64,000 nt of DNA from Sinohyriopsis cumingii (lineage: Eukaryota; Mollusca; Bivalvia; Unionida; Unionidae), in contig CM068824.1 of the NCBI GenBank assembly GCA_028554795.2, forward strand, positions 158,043,289-158,107,288, in the 5' to 3' direction. Under the pieces are notes generated by a model. It had not been told where the DNA came from. It made no database searches and saw nothing but the letters and a program-made list of their open reading frames with translations. Below are positions 1 through 11,518 of this stretch, one piece after another (position 1 is the first letter of the stretch; every line of letters starts with the position of its first letter). The translations under genes and the position numbers were made by a program.

Positions 1-2058
1 GCCATGAACTAAAGACTTAAACGTATCCTAATTCAAACAATTTGAAATGTTGAGTCACATTGACCTTAATTTGTTGTCTGAGTATGGTGGTTAAGAAGTT
101 GCATACAGATATTTAGTATGATGATTATAGTATAAACTGTGCTTGAGAAATAAACTCGGAACACAATTTAACCCAAATCAGTGAATCATTTTGATATATC
201 AGTCACAGTGACATACTTCGTATTAAGGGTGTATTACTCGACGAAGAGATGCATCATGGTAAGTAATTCACCCTGTATTGCTTACCAAGATGCAATTATT
301 CACCAAGTTTCACTATTTGAGGTACAGCAGTATTTATACAGAGCGTAAAAACTAGATGTGATCATAGGTTTAACGCATATACCTATCAAAAGCTAGTCAA
401 ATGTGACCTTTTTGCAGTAATGTTGTGGCGCTATTGGAGGTGCATAAAGTCACCTAGTTGATAATTTTAACATGGTATGACCTTGGTCTAATTCTGAAAC
501 TGGGTATAATAAACGAGCGGCATTTGAGAACCATTTCCTATTGCAGGAACAACCTATCCTTTGTTCCAGCTTATTTCATCATTCCAGTCACATTCGCAGT
601 AAATAGTAGATTGATTCGATGTAGTAGTACTCTCTTAGCAGTAAAAGAAAAAAAAAAAAAAACACACACACACACGTAAAACCTACAAAACGGGGACCTA
701 TGATTTTTACCATCCAAACGGGGACATTTTTATTTTAACAAATTATGAGCGATAAAGATCTATTTTACTATGCATTTGATACATACATGTCATTTCTAAT
801 TGATTTGTGGTTGATTTCCAAGAAACACTGGATAAGAATCTTTGCCATCAGAACGGGGACACGCACATATAGACAATGTTAGAAATTATACAATCAAATA
901 GGGGACATTCAATAAGTACGTATTTTGATTCTAAATAGAAATGAATTCAATCTAAATACTGTAGTCATCTCACCTCAGACACATAGTTCCCATCGATATT
1001 AATAAACTAATTTAAAATTATTATGTTGATTCTTTATACAATGTTTGTTGTATATATAAGTAAAAATGTACGTCCAGGAGATTGAAGAAGTTGAATTGTC
1101 AGAGTTGTGTGAAAATACAGAGAATGTGTCCCTTTTTCTAAATGGAAATAATCAAAGATCTGCATGACATTCTAAAGTTAAAATAATTTGATTGGCAAGA
1201 CTACGGTTTAGAATTTAAAATGTCCTATATAATAACACATTTTTAACTTTGGTGTGAAAAAATTTGCCACTTTCGTGCAATCCCCTTCATTAATAAGCCA
1301 ATGCATGATAAGATCTCTTCAATATGAAACACACGAAAATTTATTTTGTATCATGGCATGGTTTAGTTTTAGAGTGCTCAGGTCAGAGCCACATAAGTGT
1401 CCCTGGTGCCAAATAGTCCCTATTAAAATCTAATTATGTGGATGGATTGTGTGACGCCATGTACAGTATTCAATAGAGACTGGTAAATCGTACAGTGGAA
1501 CGATTGAGAAGGGACTGTCCCGTTATCTATTGACTCCCTTTGTTCTTACTATGATGGCAAATATGGTGTAGAGTTACAGGCGAAATGAGGCTTAAAATCA
1601 TGATTTGACTGACTTCAGGTAGCGTAGGAAACATAATTCCCGGTATTTGGTGTTTGAGTTGTGATTTGTATTTTGTGGTAGTTAACTACCTGCGTTACAT
1701 CACGCAAATGTATTAAGGAGAAACAATGTATTTGTGAGGCAGGCATATAATGTGAAGTGGCGATGTAAACGTGTAGTTGTGATAATGGTGGTCATGCATT
1801 AAACAGAGGAAAATTAGTCTAGTTTGTTTCATTCGTGTACTAAAAAGACCTTTTGCATGTAACAGTATTAATGTTCTGCCATTCGCTTTGTGAAGTCAGT
1901 TGTGAATTTAATGTTGCGTGATTGTGGTCATCGATTGATTAGAGAGAAATTGACGACTGTTTATCATCGGTTTTTAGAAATAGGGGAAAAAAGGGGACTT
2001 ACGACCAGAAAGAAATGAAGCTAGCAAAAAGGAAGAACGACAGACAGAAGTAACGAAG

Positions 2059-2094
<36 letters not shown>

Positions 2095-3224
2095 TAAAAG
2101 GTACTGACTAAATGAGGAAAGAATATGAAATATTCAATAATTTACCTGAATCAAGCAAAATTTATATGATTGTTTTCTTTCACATTATTTATATTTCAGC
2201 CAGCATGTACATTTAAGATACATCGACAAACACTAAATATGAGTATGAAAACTTGTATTTCTCAGCGTCGTGACTGGTGCCATGTACAAGTACTTACAAA
2301 AGTTATTTTTATTTCCTATTGGCTCAAGCTTAACTTGTCGGATTTAACTCTGATGTGGTTAATTGGAGGAAAGAAACGACATTATGTTTTTGGTTACCAT
2401 GTAGACTGTTCGTTATTATGCTTCTAACCACATTTGAATGAATTAAAATCATGATTGATATTTTCCAGTGTATTTCATATCCAAATGTGCATGGCTCAGA
2501 GTTAAATAGGAGATAAAATATACAAGCACAGATGAATTGCTAGAATATATTGTCCATCGTACAAACCGTGCATAATATGAAACCTTTTATTCAGTTTTCT
2601 TGGTTCCCGATCTAATTTGGCGAAATGTGTTATGAACGTTAAACTTTCCATTAATAAACATGTATATCAATATTGCTCTCTGTGTTAAAACAGAAAATAT
2701 ATCTTATACTGTGTCTATGTTTATATAAATGATATATATCCTGTTAGTTCTTCCTGATGCCATCTTCAGTCAGTAATTCGGAAGCAAAGTACGCAAGCCG
2801 ACAGCACAACAGTGTGAATTTTTACCGTGTAAACGGGGACGCAGTCTTCCGACTGATACACACGAGGTTTTGAGTCGAGTGGGACGTATGTATTGTTGTG
2901 TATAGCATGATGTGAAAAACTACCAACAAAATGGGGACATGCTCAGATACGCTTATTTTAAAGTTTGTATCAAGAGGCTGTCCTCAATCAGACCAAAGAG
3001 CGGGGGTGGGGGGGTGGGGGGTAGCGAACATAGAACGCTTGGCGGGAACGGGACTGACGGGACAGAGGCAGAGATAACACATACAACACACAACATATAT
3101 AACACAAACAACTATACAACTAACTAAAACAAATTTAAACAAGAAAGCATATATTTTCGAGACATATCTACAACAAACAATATACATAACACAAACAGCT
3201 ATACAACCGACTAAAATAATTTTT
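1..3224. other. Gene-free flank left of Polinton copy A
   Basis: I see no supportable gene here. Open frames are short and without family resemblance. The stretch is AT-rich, with a GA microsatellite near 2.06 kb and several scattered copies of a GGGGAC-containing motif (about 690, 715, 855, 897, 2,832 and 2,930). Two imperfect copies of an AAGAAAGCATAT-type sequence (about 3,140-3,165 and 3,230-3,250) lie at the border with the Polinton copy and look like a local duplication of its outermost processing signal. Confidence 0.6.
2061..2090. repeat. (GA)n microsatellite
   Basis: Perfect GA dinucleotide run of about 30 bp. Confidence 0.95.
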
Positions 3225-3257
3225 AGGCAAGAAAGCATATCTTTCCGAGGCATATGA

Positions 3258-3281
3258 GTGGCCCTGAAAAAGGGCCTTTGG
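3258..3281 (-). terminator. Histone-type 3' stem-loop (decayed)
   Basis: On the minus strand this is a near-copy of the GGCCCT-TTTC-AGGGCC hairpin found at the left end of copy B, and it sits just below the first accessory gene. The loop has drifted slightly. A purine-rich stretch follows in transcription direction. Confidence 0.7.
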
Positions 3282-3315
3282 ATCTTCTATTTTCTCCAGT
3301 TGTTTCACCATTTCC

Positions 3316-3871
3316 TCACTTTTGCAAATCACTCTTCTTCTTTTTCTCTTTTTCTGGCGTCCAGTCAGGATGTCCCATTGATCTAAATGTTTCCGGCACT
3401 TTCATCAGGTTTTGATTTAGTCTTTCAAATTCCTCTTTTTTTCTGTCTTCTTTGTCCTTTCTTTCTTTAGACCACCTGTCTTTTATCTTCTTCACTTCAT
3501 CTTCCAACACTTTTCTCATTAGTTCTTCTGCTTTCTTTAGCTGGTCCAGCCTTCACTTCACAAAGGTCCACTCTGTCAAATGCAATATGTCTTCTAAATA
3601 AAAACATTACTTTCATCACATTATCAAGGGCCTCCTTCAAGGTGACCACTCTCACGTATGTTGGTTGAATGAAATCTCGTAACTTTTGTGCTTCCTCTTC
3701 GATCATGCCTTGTACCAGATACCTGTCTACTTTCAGGCTGGTCACTTGACTTGTCACAAAGTCTTTGGTAACTGGATATCTCCATTCATCTTGTAGCATT
3801 TCCATCACATAGGCGGCATCCACCATCCAGTACCAACTGTCCTTCAACTTGTTAAATAACTCTATTGTCAT
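3316..3871 (-). pseudogene. Copy A accessory protein 1 (broken)
   Basis: Counterpart of the 22,232-22,822 gene in copy B. Both begin with a short start followed by ELFN.L and a W-rich helix, share the stretch TYVRV.SLKEALDN, and end in a Lys/Glu-rich coiled-coil with GHPDWTPE/GHPDWMPE near the C-terminus. No known family recognised. The reading is broken about once. Alignment of the two copies supports the start near 3,871 and so fixes the start of the copy B gene. Confidence 0.7.
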
Positions 3872-3913
3872 CCTCTTTTATTCTGTGTAGAATGGCGCCA
3901 ACGACCAACGCTT

Positions 3914-3958
3914 TGATTTTATATTTGTCAAGCATGGACGTGAAGGAAAACATACCCT
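3914..3958 (-). promoter_or_regulatory. Accessory promoter module of copy A
   Basis: In minus-strand sense a GTTTTCCTTCACGTCC block is followed by an AAATATAAAA TATA-like box about 49 nt before the start at 3,871. The same block and spacing occur three times in copy B. Confidence 0.6.
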
Positions 3959-4039
3959 ACACACACTTCATATATTATTTATAATCCATACACACGGGAA
4001 GGAAATAAAAAAACAAAACAAATTATACTATCAAAAACC

Positions 4040-4350
4040 CCAATATTACTATCCACACACGGAAGAATAATAAAAGAACCAAAATACCATCCACACACGG
4101 GAAGGAGAAAAAACAAACCCTTTTTATACTATCCACAAAGTCATAATAAACTATCCACACACGGGATAGGAGAAAAACCAAACCCTTATTATACTATCCA
4201 CATAACCATAATATACTATCCACATAACCATAATATACTATCCACATAACCATAATATACTATCCACACACGGAAAGGAGAAAAAACCCACAAATATACC
4301 ATCCACACAGAAAGGAAGAAAAATAACAGACACTCTACTATCCACACAAA
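4040..4350. repeat. Array of ACTATCCACA motifs
   Basis: About ten copies of (A/C)(C/T)ATCCACA separated by variable spacers, with a short block around ATAACCATAATAT repeated three times. Similar arrays lie at 22,990-23,340 and 24,060-24,220 of copy B, in the same intergenic positions, so the array is a conserved part of the element and not random decay. Confidence 0.75.
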
Positions 4351-4386
4351 CGTACGCGATTTGAATAGCGTCTCTTTACTAGAGAT

Positions 4387-4412
4387 TTGGGTAGCCCTGA
4401 AAAGGGCTGTTT
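4387..4412 (-). terminator. Histone-type 3' stem-loop
   Basis: On the minus strand AGCCCT-TTTC-AGGGCT followed by ACCCAA, then a purine-rich stretch. It lies immediately downstream of the second accessory gene remnant and matches the hairpins at 23,461 and 24,357 in copy B. Confidence 0.8.
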
Positions 4413-4429
4413 TTAGAACTCCAGATACA

Positions 4430-4841
4430 CCTCTTAATGTCGGCACCTCCCAGGTCTAGTTCCACACACACATTGGCTGCTTCAGTCCTGCTCCCAGTTG
4501 ATGCGTGTGGTTGGGAGCGGTGGGGGGGGGGGGGGTTGACTGGCTTCACTCTCCCAGTCTTCACTTTGATGGCTAGAGAAGACTTCCCTCCTTCTCCTGT
4601 TCTGCACACACGGATGTTGCATTCTTTCCTCCTGCAGCCGCTGAGGCTCCCGCTTTTGCTCCTGCAATTCTTGGTCCCAGACTTCTACTTGTTGGACGAC
4701 ATGCCTCTGTGCTGGTTGTGTCTGTGGTGTTGGAAGTGACTGCGGAAGATTCCTCACCATGGGCTTAAGTTCACAGCTCTGTTTCAGCATCAAGTGAGGC
4801 ATGATAATTTCTCTCTTTTCCTTCTCCTCTTCTTTTCTCAC
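4430..4841 (-). pseudogene. Copy A accessory protein 2 (broken)
   Basis: Gln/Glu/Arg-rich, low-complexity remnant in the same place as the 23,486-23,896 gene of copy B. The two share a tail of the type (D/N)W(E/D)SEA followed by a Pro-rich stretch. No known family; broken about once or twice. Confidence 0.45.
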
Positions 4842-4983
4842 TGAGTATTTGACAAGCTATGGAAACGAAGTGCTTACAAACACACTGCTAACAAAGTTAA
4901 AGAAATGAAGTGCTTATAGTCACACTTCTATTTATAAACTTACTAACATGTCATTGGCAACTGAATTAGTATCTCTTTTAGGG

Positions 4984-5005
4984 TTGCCCTAAAAAAGGCT
5001 GTTAT
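4984..5005 (-). terminator. Histone-type 3' stem-loop (decayed)
   Basis: Minus-strand remnant of the AGCCCT-TTTC-AGGGCT hairpin at the expected position below the third accessory gene. The stem has mismatches, so it is called from position as much as from sequence. Confidence 0.5.
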
Positions 5006-5033
5006 TTTGTGGACAGGGAGTTATGTCAATATT

Positions 5034-5363
5034 TTATTGTCTAAGATTGCGTTCCCGTCTGGCTGCAGGCTTTCCCACAGGATAGGGTCTGCTTCTTTGG
5101 AAAGAGAAGAAGAATTCTTTTGTGTCTACACGACAGTCGACAAAACCTTTGTCTGGTTCCTGCTGCTGCTGATCTCTTTGCTTCTGAAGTCTGTACTTCT
5201 CCGTCCATTCTTCTTTCTCTTTTTTGATTTCCTCTCTGAAGAACTCTTCTATCAGGTGTTCGGTCACTTTCAACATTCGGACATTCTTTATCTCTGCATG
5301 CTTCAGTATCAGGCTTTGCAAATTCACGTAAGCTTCGTTTTGCTTGGCTAGTCTTGAGCACAT
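5034..5363 (-). pseudogene. Copy A accessory protein 3 (Gln-rich)
   Basis: Counterpart of the 24,424-24,792 gene in copy B. It starts MCSRLAK, continues NEAYVNL, has a charged helix EEWTEKYRLQ, a short glutamine run, then GFVDC and DTKEFFFSF before a basic tail. The reading frame is largely open here. The glutamine run is much shorter than in copy B. No known family. Confidence 0.6.
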
Positions 5364-5640
5364 CTTCATTGGAGGATGAGTCAGACTGGAGATTAACCCG
5401 CTTTATATGGTTCAAGCGCTCACGATATAAAACATGCCTACACTGTTTAGAGTCGGAACGCTAGGATAGTTTGATTTGAGGGCGAGGGATAGAAAGAAGT
5501 CAAAGAGTATGGTTCATCATAAAAATGGAAAACAACCGCCAGCCACCTTTTTCAAAACACATTTGTATTCAAATAACTAACAACCAACAGTTAACAATTA
5601 ACAATTTTTTAAGCAAACAAACATTTTTCAAATAACAAAC
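5364..5640. other. Intergenic part of copy A
   Basis: AT-rich spacer matching 24,850-25,120 of copy B. It holds an AACAATTAACAA-type simple stretch and no gene. Confidence 0.5.
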
Positions 5641-6245
5641 TATTTTGGAGAAGGTTGACAACGTTGTGAAGTGAAGCTAGATTTCCAGGAGTGGAAGTCA
5701 TTGGGTCGATAATTTACAATACGTTTCCTAGCTAAAGACAAAATATAACCATAATGGTCACCAAACCATCGATCTACTTTGTCATCGTTTCTGGAAGAAT
5801 GACTATCAAAATAAGTCACTAAATGTTCTAATTAATATCCAAGACTGCGTTGATGAAGAAAATACACACAAAATTGTCCACACACCATGGAATCTGTTCC
5901 TTGCAATTTCACATTATTGAATCGTGTCGTCTGAGCATTTCTTCCCATAAAGTCGATGATGTCGTCTTCCAAAGGGGGAAATCCATAGAAATCAAAATAC
6001 TCCACACAACCTTCTTTAGGAAAGTAGACCGTTAACCAGTGGGTTCATGGAAGATGACTGTCCGTGTTAATGACAAAAGTTTGATGATCTTGAGGTTTAC
6101 GATGAGGCAGGTCGTCTTTAGCACACACAACAGAACTCCAAGAAGCAGTGTACGAACTGTGGTTCAAAAGGTAATAAAGTTCCCAGGTATCCATTTTTGT
6201 AAAGTTTTTCCTGTTGTTTTTCTTCACAGGTAATGATAAGTGATC
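5640..6245 (-). pseudogene. Adenovirus-type cysteine protease remnant (broken)
   Basis: In the minus-strand frames I see the landmarks of the Polinton adenain/Ulp1-like protease in the right order: an INTD segment followed by THW (catalytic His region), then EYFDFYG (Asp region), then CGQFCVYFL (Cys region). In the family this enzyme trims capsid proteins during maturation. The remnant is broken, with a few breaks. I do not see the protease core at the matching place in copy B. Confidence 0.65.
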
Positions 6246-6720
6246 CATTCAATTTTGCTTGAAAATGTCTGACAAGTAACCGTTTCTTCGTTTCGTCTCT
6301 GCAATCTGAGCCAAGATAGCTTCGAAGTTTTGGATCTCTAAAGTCATAAATGGAGGAGAGGAATGATCACGTAAGTCTTTATACACTGATGCAACGCGGC
6401 TTCTTCCCAGATGAGACTCCACGCTTCGTCCAGATACTCTTCCAATTTTACTTCTTGACTCAGCATCAGGCATTTATCTTGTTGAATTTAACTGGGATGA
6501 TCGTTTTGACATCCATATCAATATTTCTTGATCAATTCCGTAATTTATTTCTGCCAGGTGTTTGGCGAAACAGGAGACTAAATGTTATTCTTGTTCTGAC
6601 CATCTGGACTTCATGACTATGTCGTGTTTGCCTTTGGGTTCTGCTTCCAAGGAATCCTCCCATTCCGTTTCCATAGATTCTCCGCTATTCAAAGTAGGAT
6701 TACAGGCTTAAAGCTTCTAA
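6246..6720 (-). pseudogene. Copy A unknown acidic/helical protein (broken)
   Basis: Counterpart of the 25,249-25,731 gene of copy B, with the same run from the capsid gene's stop towards an ETKR/FKEKV-type helical region. No family recognised. Several breaks. Confidence 0.5.
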
Positions 6721-7690
6721 TAGTCTAGAATAACTTCTCTCAGACTGTTGATTTATATGGTATTATCGAATTCGGCATACAGGATGACGTTCACTGTCTT
6801 ATGCAGCTCGGTTGCAAACTAAATTTCCACACGAATCTGGCCAAATTTTATAGGGTGGAAATGTCCCTCGTCGCTGTATTGGGTGAAATCAAAAGCCCGC
6901 TAAACATAGCCTCCTACATAATCTTCGTACGTAATGCCGTGACTGGTGTTTGCTCCTAGCTGTCCCGTGGCTTCGTACAGGGACAAGTACGATTTTCAAG
7001 CAATTCATCTTATTGGGAAAAAAGTTAGGTTTGAAAGATCTGGTACACAGGGTCTTGCCATCGCGACTGACTTCGATTTTTGACACGCCAAGGTACTGAA
7101 AGTTGAAAGGATTCTTTAGTTTCGTTCCACTGAATGCTTCATTCTCGACGATACCAAGGATTAAACACATGGGTAACTGTCCTTGAAACAGATGATCTTC
7201 GATCATGGATCGCTGGTTAGCTGGAACGGTGAAGGTTTTCACTTCCACGCGTCGTATCGGAAACTTGGCAGACGTTCTGCTCAAAGTGTGACTGGTGTCG
7301 TTTCCCACTTTAGATAACAGTTCCACGCATCACACGTAGAGTCGGGATTGTACGATGTAGGTTTTGAAAGCAGCATACATTTCAGTCATCAAATGGAACG
7401 CGGAACTGCAGTGTCAGACAGACATCTACACCGTTCAGCAAATACTTCTTTTGCAACCACATGTCCAAACTACGTCCTTGCAGGATTTTCTTTCTTCACT
7501 CGTTGAATCCCACATTGTGTTCTGACTGATCTTTAGTAATCAAATCAGTGTCATCGAATTGTGTCAGGTTTCCATAACACACATGCATCCAGATGGGTGT
7601 TCTTAGCTTCTTTTCCGTATGTCAAGAGATTTTCCAGGTAGGATCGGTAAGGGTAAGTATCCATTCTAATACTGATCAGTTTGTTATTCA
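6719..7690 (-). pseudogene. Major capsid protein remnant (broken)
   Basis: Fragments of the double jelly-roll capsid protein seen whole in copy B, such as RRVEVKTFT, DHLFQGQLP and EVSRDGKTLCTR, which are nearly identical between copies. The gene is broken and shorter than in copy B. Confidence 0.8.
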
Positions 7691-7897
7691 AGTACAAATC
7701 CACTGGGATTTTGTTTGTCGATGATGACATTTTGGAGAAATTCTTTGCCTTGCGTTAATGCGGCATCTTTCAAAGCGTGCAATCCTCGTGTCATCATCGG
7801 TTTCAACACCGGCGCCACCGAACGAAAGGCCGATTCGAGCATCTCCTAAACAATGTCCTCGCTGTCGAGCGACGCCTAGATACACTGGATGCATGAC
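7688..7897 (-). pseudogene. Core-like basic protein remnant (broken)
   Basis: N-terminal sequence YLGVARQRGH matches YRGVARQRGH of the copy B gene at 27,076-27,501. Only part of the gene is recognisable. Confidence 0.6.
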
Positions 7898-8831
7898 TTA
7901 CGAGTCGTTAGAGAATGGTTTTCGAAAATGGAGTTTCTCCGTGACTTTCCCTTTGGTAAATAGAATATGTTCTCCCAAATCTCCTTTTGTAGCAATGTTG
8001 ACAGTGTCAAAATACGACTTGCTGAGGGGTAAATAATGAGGATTTACAAATTCACGGTGAAAGTGATAGGTGTTTTCACATTCCTCGTCAGCGTTGGTGG
8101 CAGAATCCACTTTGAAGGGAATGACATGCTATAACGGTGTGGAGGTGTGTCCCACCACGTTGTACTCCACCGCATCGGAGTACACAAAGACCAAATTCAG
8201 TCGTTGGTTCAGTTCTACCAAAGAACGAAAAAACTTGGCAAAAGAATTGTTGTTGGAAATGACTGCTAATTCGTTTTTTTCCTCCTCTACTCTCTTCCTC
8301 ATCTCCATATCTCCACCCAAAATGTCAAACAATTCATAACAAAATGTAAATGACAACACTTTAATCTCCGAACATTTCATCAGTAGGCGATGAGACACTT
8401 TATGGTACTCAATGGTGATACTTTTCCTGACACTCTCCAAAGCTTTAAGAAACACGACATTAAACCTGGTTGCAATCATTCTCACCAAATGTTGACTGCT
8501 AAAATAATAGCCGGAGGGAATTATGATGTTATAGCTATTCATTTTGAGTTTTTATGTCACATTTTTTAATCATGCTTTATATGAGTATTCATGTAGTTTT
8601 TCACTTGCTCGTTATGAACTTCGACCATAAAAAATTTTGATTTGGAAGGACATTTAGGACTTGTGTTGGGTGAATGATTTCCACCAAAGCCACTTCCCAG
8701 TGGGTTTCGTGATCTAACTGGATGGCTTGAGGTAATTTTACCGTGTAACGGCATAAAAAAGTGTTGTGAGGAAACACCTCCATAGAACTGTCACTGTGTA
8801 GAGTCAAGTAAAACTGGTTGTTGGTGTTCAT
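7898..8831 (-). pseudogene. Penton-like minor capsid remnant (broken)
   Basis: Matches the copy B gene at 27,505-28,437: NQFYLTLHSDSSMEVFP at the start, HWEVALVEIIHPTQVLNV, and YNVVGHTS further on. A few breaks. Confidence 0.75.
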
Positions 8832-9242
8832 AATTCCAGAGTTCTGCTTATGTCCGAGTGGTCACTCTAAGTCAGGGGAGTGTCTCCGCCCAAAATGTGG
8901 TTGTTGTTGTTGGGGTGGTGACTGGTGTTGGGCACACGACCACCGTTGTTCCCGTTCGAAGAGTATTTCAGGGAAGGATTGGGAAGAAGGTAACCGATGC
9001 AACGGCTCAGTAAAATGGTAAAAAATTTTGTCTTCTTGTTGCAAATTCAAATTGGCAATGGCCGTCCCGATGACACAATATACTATAAAGATATGGCAGA
9101 AAACGACGATTTGCGTTTTAGGTACGCGTTTTCCACACGACACCCACAAGGGTTGGTTTTGTAGATCTTGCAGAGAAAAACTGGGTGAAGGAGCGGTCAC
9201 TGCAGTGATAGCGGTAGCTGAGGTTGTGTGGACGGTCATGAT
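8829..9242 (-). pseudogene. Membrane protein remnant
   Basis: Counterpart of 28,434-28,859. It keeps the LQDLQ(N/K)QPLWV segment, a hydrophobic helix ending IGTAIANLNL, and the Ser/Gln-rich tail. Broken. Confidence 0.65.
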
Positions 9243-10330
9243 GGTCACTTTTTTATAGTCGATGACTTGCGAATCGTCGTTCCAGGAATCAAAACTGGGA
9301 GGATATCCTTTCCAAAGCACTTTGACTTATTTGGCACGTAGTTTTCCCACTATACGGGTTCTTCGTTCGAGAATGCTTTTGATGTCGTACACGTCGTCTT
9401 CTTCTCTGGTGACGCGTTGTAACTCGGACAAGTAGAACGTTCCTTTAAAAACTTCCCCGTTCTTGTCTTCCAATTGATAGAAGGAAGGATGACGGCCACG
9501 CACTCATCTAGTGACACGAAACAATTCGTTGGTCCAGATGGATAAGTATCCTTTGTTGAAAGTGAATTTGGTTTTGCCAATGCGCACCCAATCTCCTACT
9601 TCCAACACTTCACTTTTCTTGGGCAGCCACTGTCGGGGATGTACCAAACAGGTGTTCGAAAACGGTCACTTCGTTGTCGGGAGTCACTTCTTGAGGGGGG
9701 GGGGGGACACGTCCGATGCTTCGATGGTAAGATTGGTTGTACGCTTGGACCAAGTACGGTAAGACGTCGATATACTTGAGAGTGTGGTTATACTTTCTTT
9801 CAAGGTGCGTTGAAAACTTTCCATGATACCGACCTTGGTTTCGGGATTCTCGGTGGTGAAAAAATGAATGTCACGTTTCTTTAAATCTTTTTTTTAAGCT
9901 TGGTTCAGAAATTCGGTGCCTGTGTCGGTTTGCCATCGAGAACGGTGATAACCACTTTGTTTCAACACCAGCTGGATGGCTCGCACTATTTCACTGCTCG
10001 ATTTGGAAGTCAATGGACGACCCAGGCAAATTTGGAAAAGACGTCGATGACACAAAACAAATATTTGTAGAAACGATTGTAGGTGGCCAAATGAGAGACA
10101 CCGGCTAAATCGGCTTGCCTTTGATGATCGATGCCCTCCACTCGAGTACGACTTCTGGAAAAGTTTCATCGAATGGGTTTGTGCAAAGTGTAGGTGGCTT
10201 GTTCTTGTAACCATCGTTACACTTGAGGTAAAAGAAGACCTTTCAGACGGATATTGGCAGCACAATACAATTTCTGGACTCCTCCGTAACCTGCAGGATG
10301 GGATGGATCGTAGTAAATGCTGGCTAACAC
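9242..10330 (-). pseudogene. Integrase remnant (broken)
   Basis: Counterpart of the copy B integrase. I recognise the KVLASIYYDPSHPAGYGGVQ start, the WQTDTGTEFLNQA segment holding the second catalytic Asp, and the chromodomain end WKGYPPSFDSW. Many breaks. Confidence 0.75.
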
Positions 10331-10960
10331 CTTCTCTAAGGGTAGTTCGGAAACGCCTTTACGTGTCCGATGTGCCACGGGAGTGGAAGTCGACGTTAGT
10401 GGTGGTGGTAATGGAATGGTCTTGGTCTTCTTTTCTTTTCTCACTTCTAGTTTCCCTTCTTTCGTTTTCACGTTTGTCGAAGGAGGAATGGACATCATCT
10501 TTTTAACCCAAGCATTCTGATCTTCTCGTTGGGGTGTGGGGGAAGGGGTCAATAAGGACTCTGCAATCTTACTAGGAATGAGAGCTGCTGACGGTGTTTG
10601 AAAGACTTCTCGTATCTCTTCTTCCTCGGGATTTTGTAGGGTTGAGTCTGTCTTGAACGCTGGATGTGGTGGTAGTGGTGGTGATGGACATTTTATCAAG
10701 GTCTTAAAATCATTCAGAGTGTGCGGAGCTGCTTCGTCTAAAGCTTTCTGGTGAAACAGATGAAGTCGTTGCAAGCGTACCGTACTTTTGCGATTTTTCT
10801 GTTTCGGACAAATCGTTGAGATCCATCAATGACTGAAATTCGTGTTGTAACTGGGACATCTCGGTCAAATTCGGGTTGGAAGGAAAATGTGGGGTTCATT
10901 GTTCTTGCCAACGATTTTATTCCATCCATCGTTTGTGAGGTACTACAGCCAGTTTTCGTC
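10331..10960 (-). pseudogene. Copy A unknown protein upstream of integrase (broken)
   Basis: Matches 29,982-30,638 of copy B by LFHQKALDE, TLNDFKTLIK and a Pro/Ser-rich middle ending PVAHRTRKG. No known family. Broken. Confidence 0.5.
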
Positions 10961-11037
10961 CCTCCATTTGATTTTTTAGGGTCACGTCTAAGATCTTTGG
11001 ACTACAGAGGTCCATTTTATCTTCTCTGTCCTTTTTA

Positions 11038-11346
11038 TCTTGCTCCCACGAGTCCTCCCAACACTGTTCCCAATACTCCTTTCAACAAGGGTCCTAACAA
11101 CAGAGGCAAAATTCCTCCGCTTTGTACCAACATCTTCTTATTTTGACGAATGGGTATTTTCTTTTGAACCATTTGGCAAAGAACGTGACAATGTTTGGCT
11201 TGGCATTTTTTTCTCTGGTGTTTAGACAAGGATATTGTGCTTTTCAAGACGTTCAAACAACATTCGCACATGGTATCGATGACATCTTTGGAGACTTTTT
11301 GAATAAGTGTTTTTTTTTCTCGCTTGGGTGGAGAAGATTTGGAGAT
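11038..11346 (-). pseudogene. Small Gly-tailed Polinton protein (remnant)
   Basis: Counterpart of 30,670-30,984. It keeps VIDTMCECCLNVLK, QMVQKKIPIRQ and the hydrophobic tail GGILPLLLGPLLKGVLG. The frame is nearly open. Confidence 0.7.
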
Positions 11347-11518
11347 AATGGACAACATGTCCCCATGTTTATCTACACACACGAGGAGGCAGTCCTTTTC
11401 TTTTCTTTCGTTTGGGCTTAGAAGAGGTATGGCTTCTGGGTGTGTGTGACATCTTTGGATATTCAGCAGCACAAAAACACTGATTCCCATTCCTTTCCTC
11501 TGGCCTTTTTTATACTGG

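Noticed and set aside
2984-3253. Cysteine/valine-rich minus-strand frame
   Set aside because: It follows a local duplication of low-complexity ACAACA sequence and has no family resemblance.
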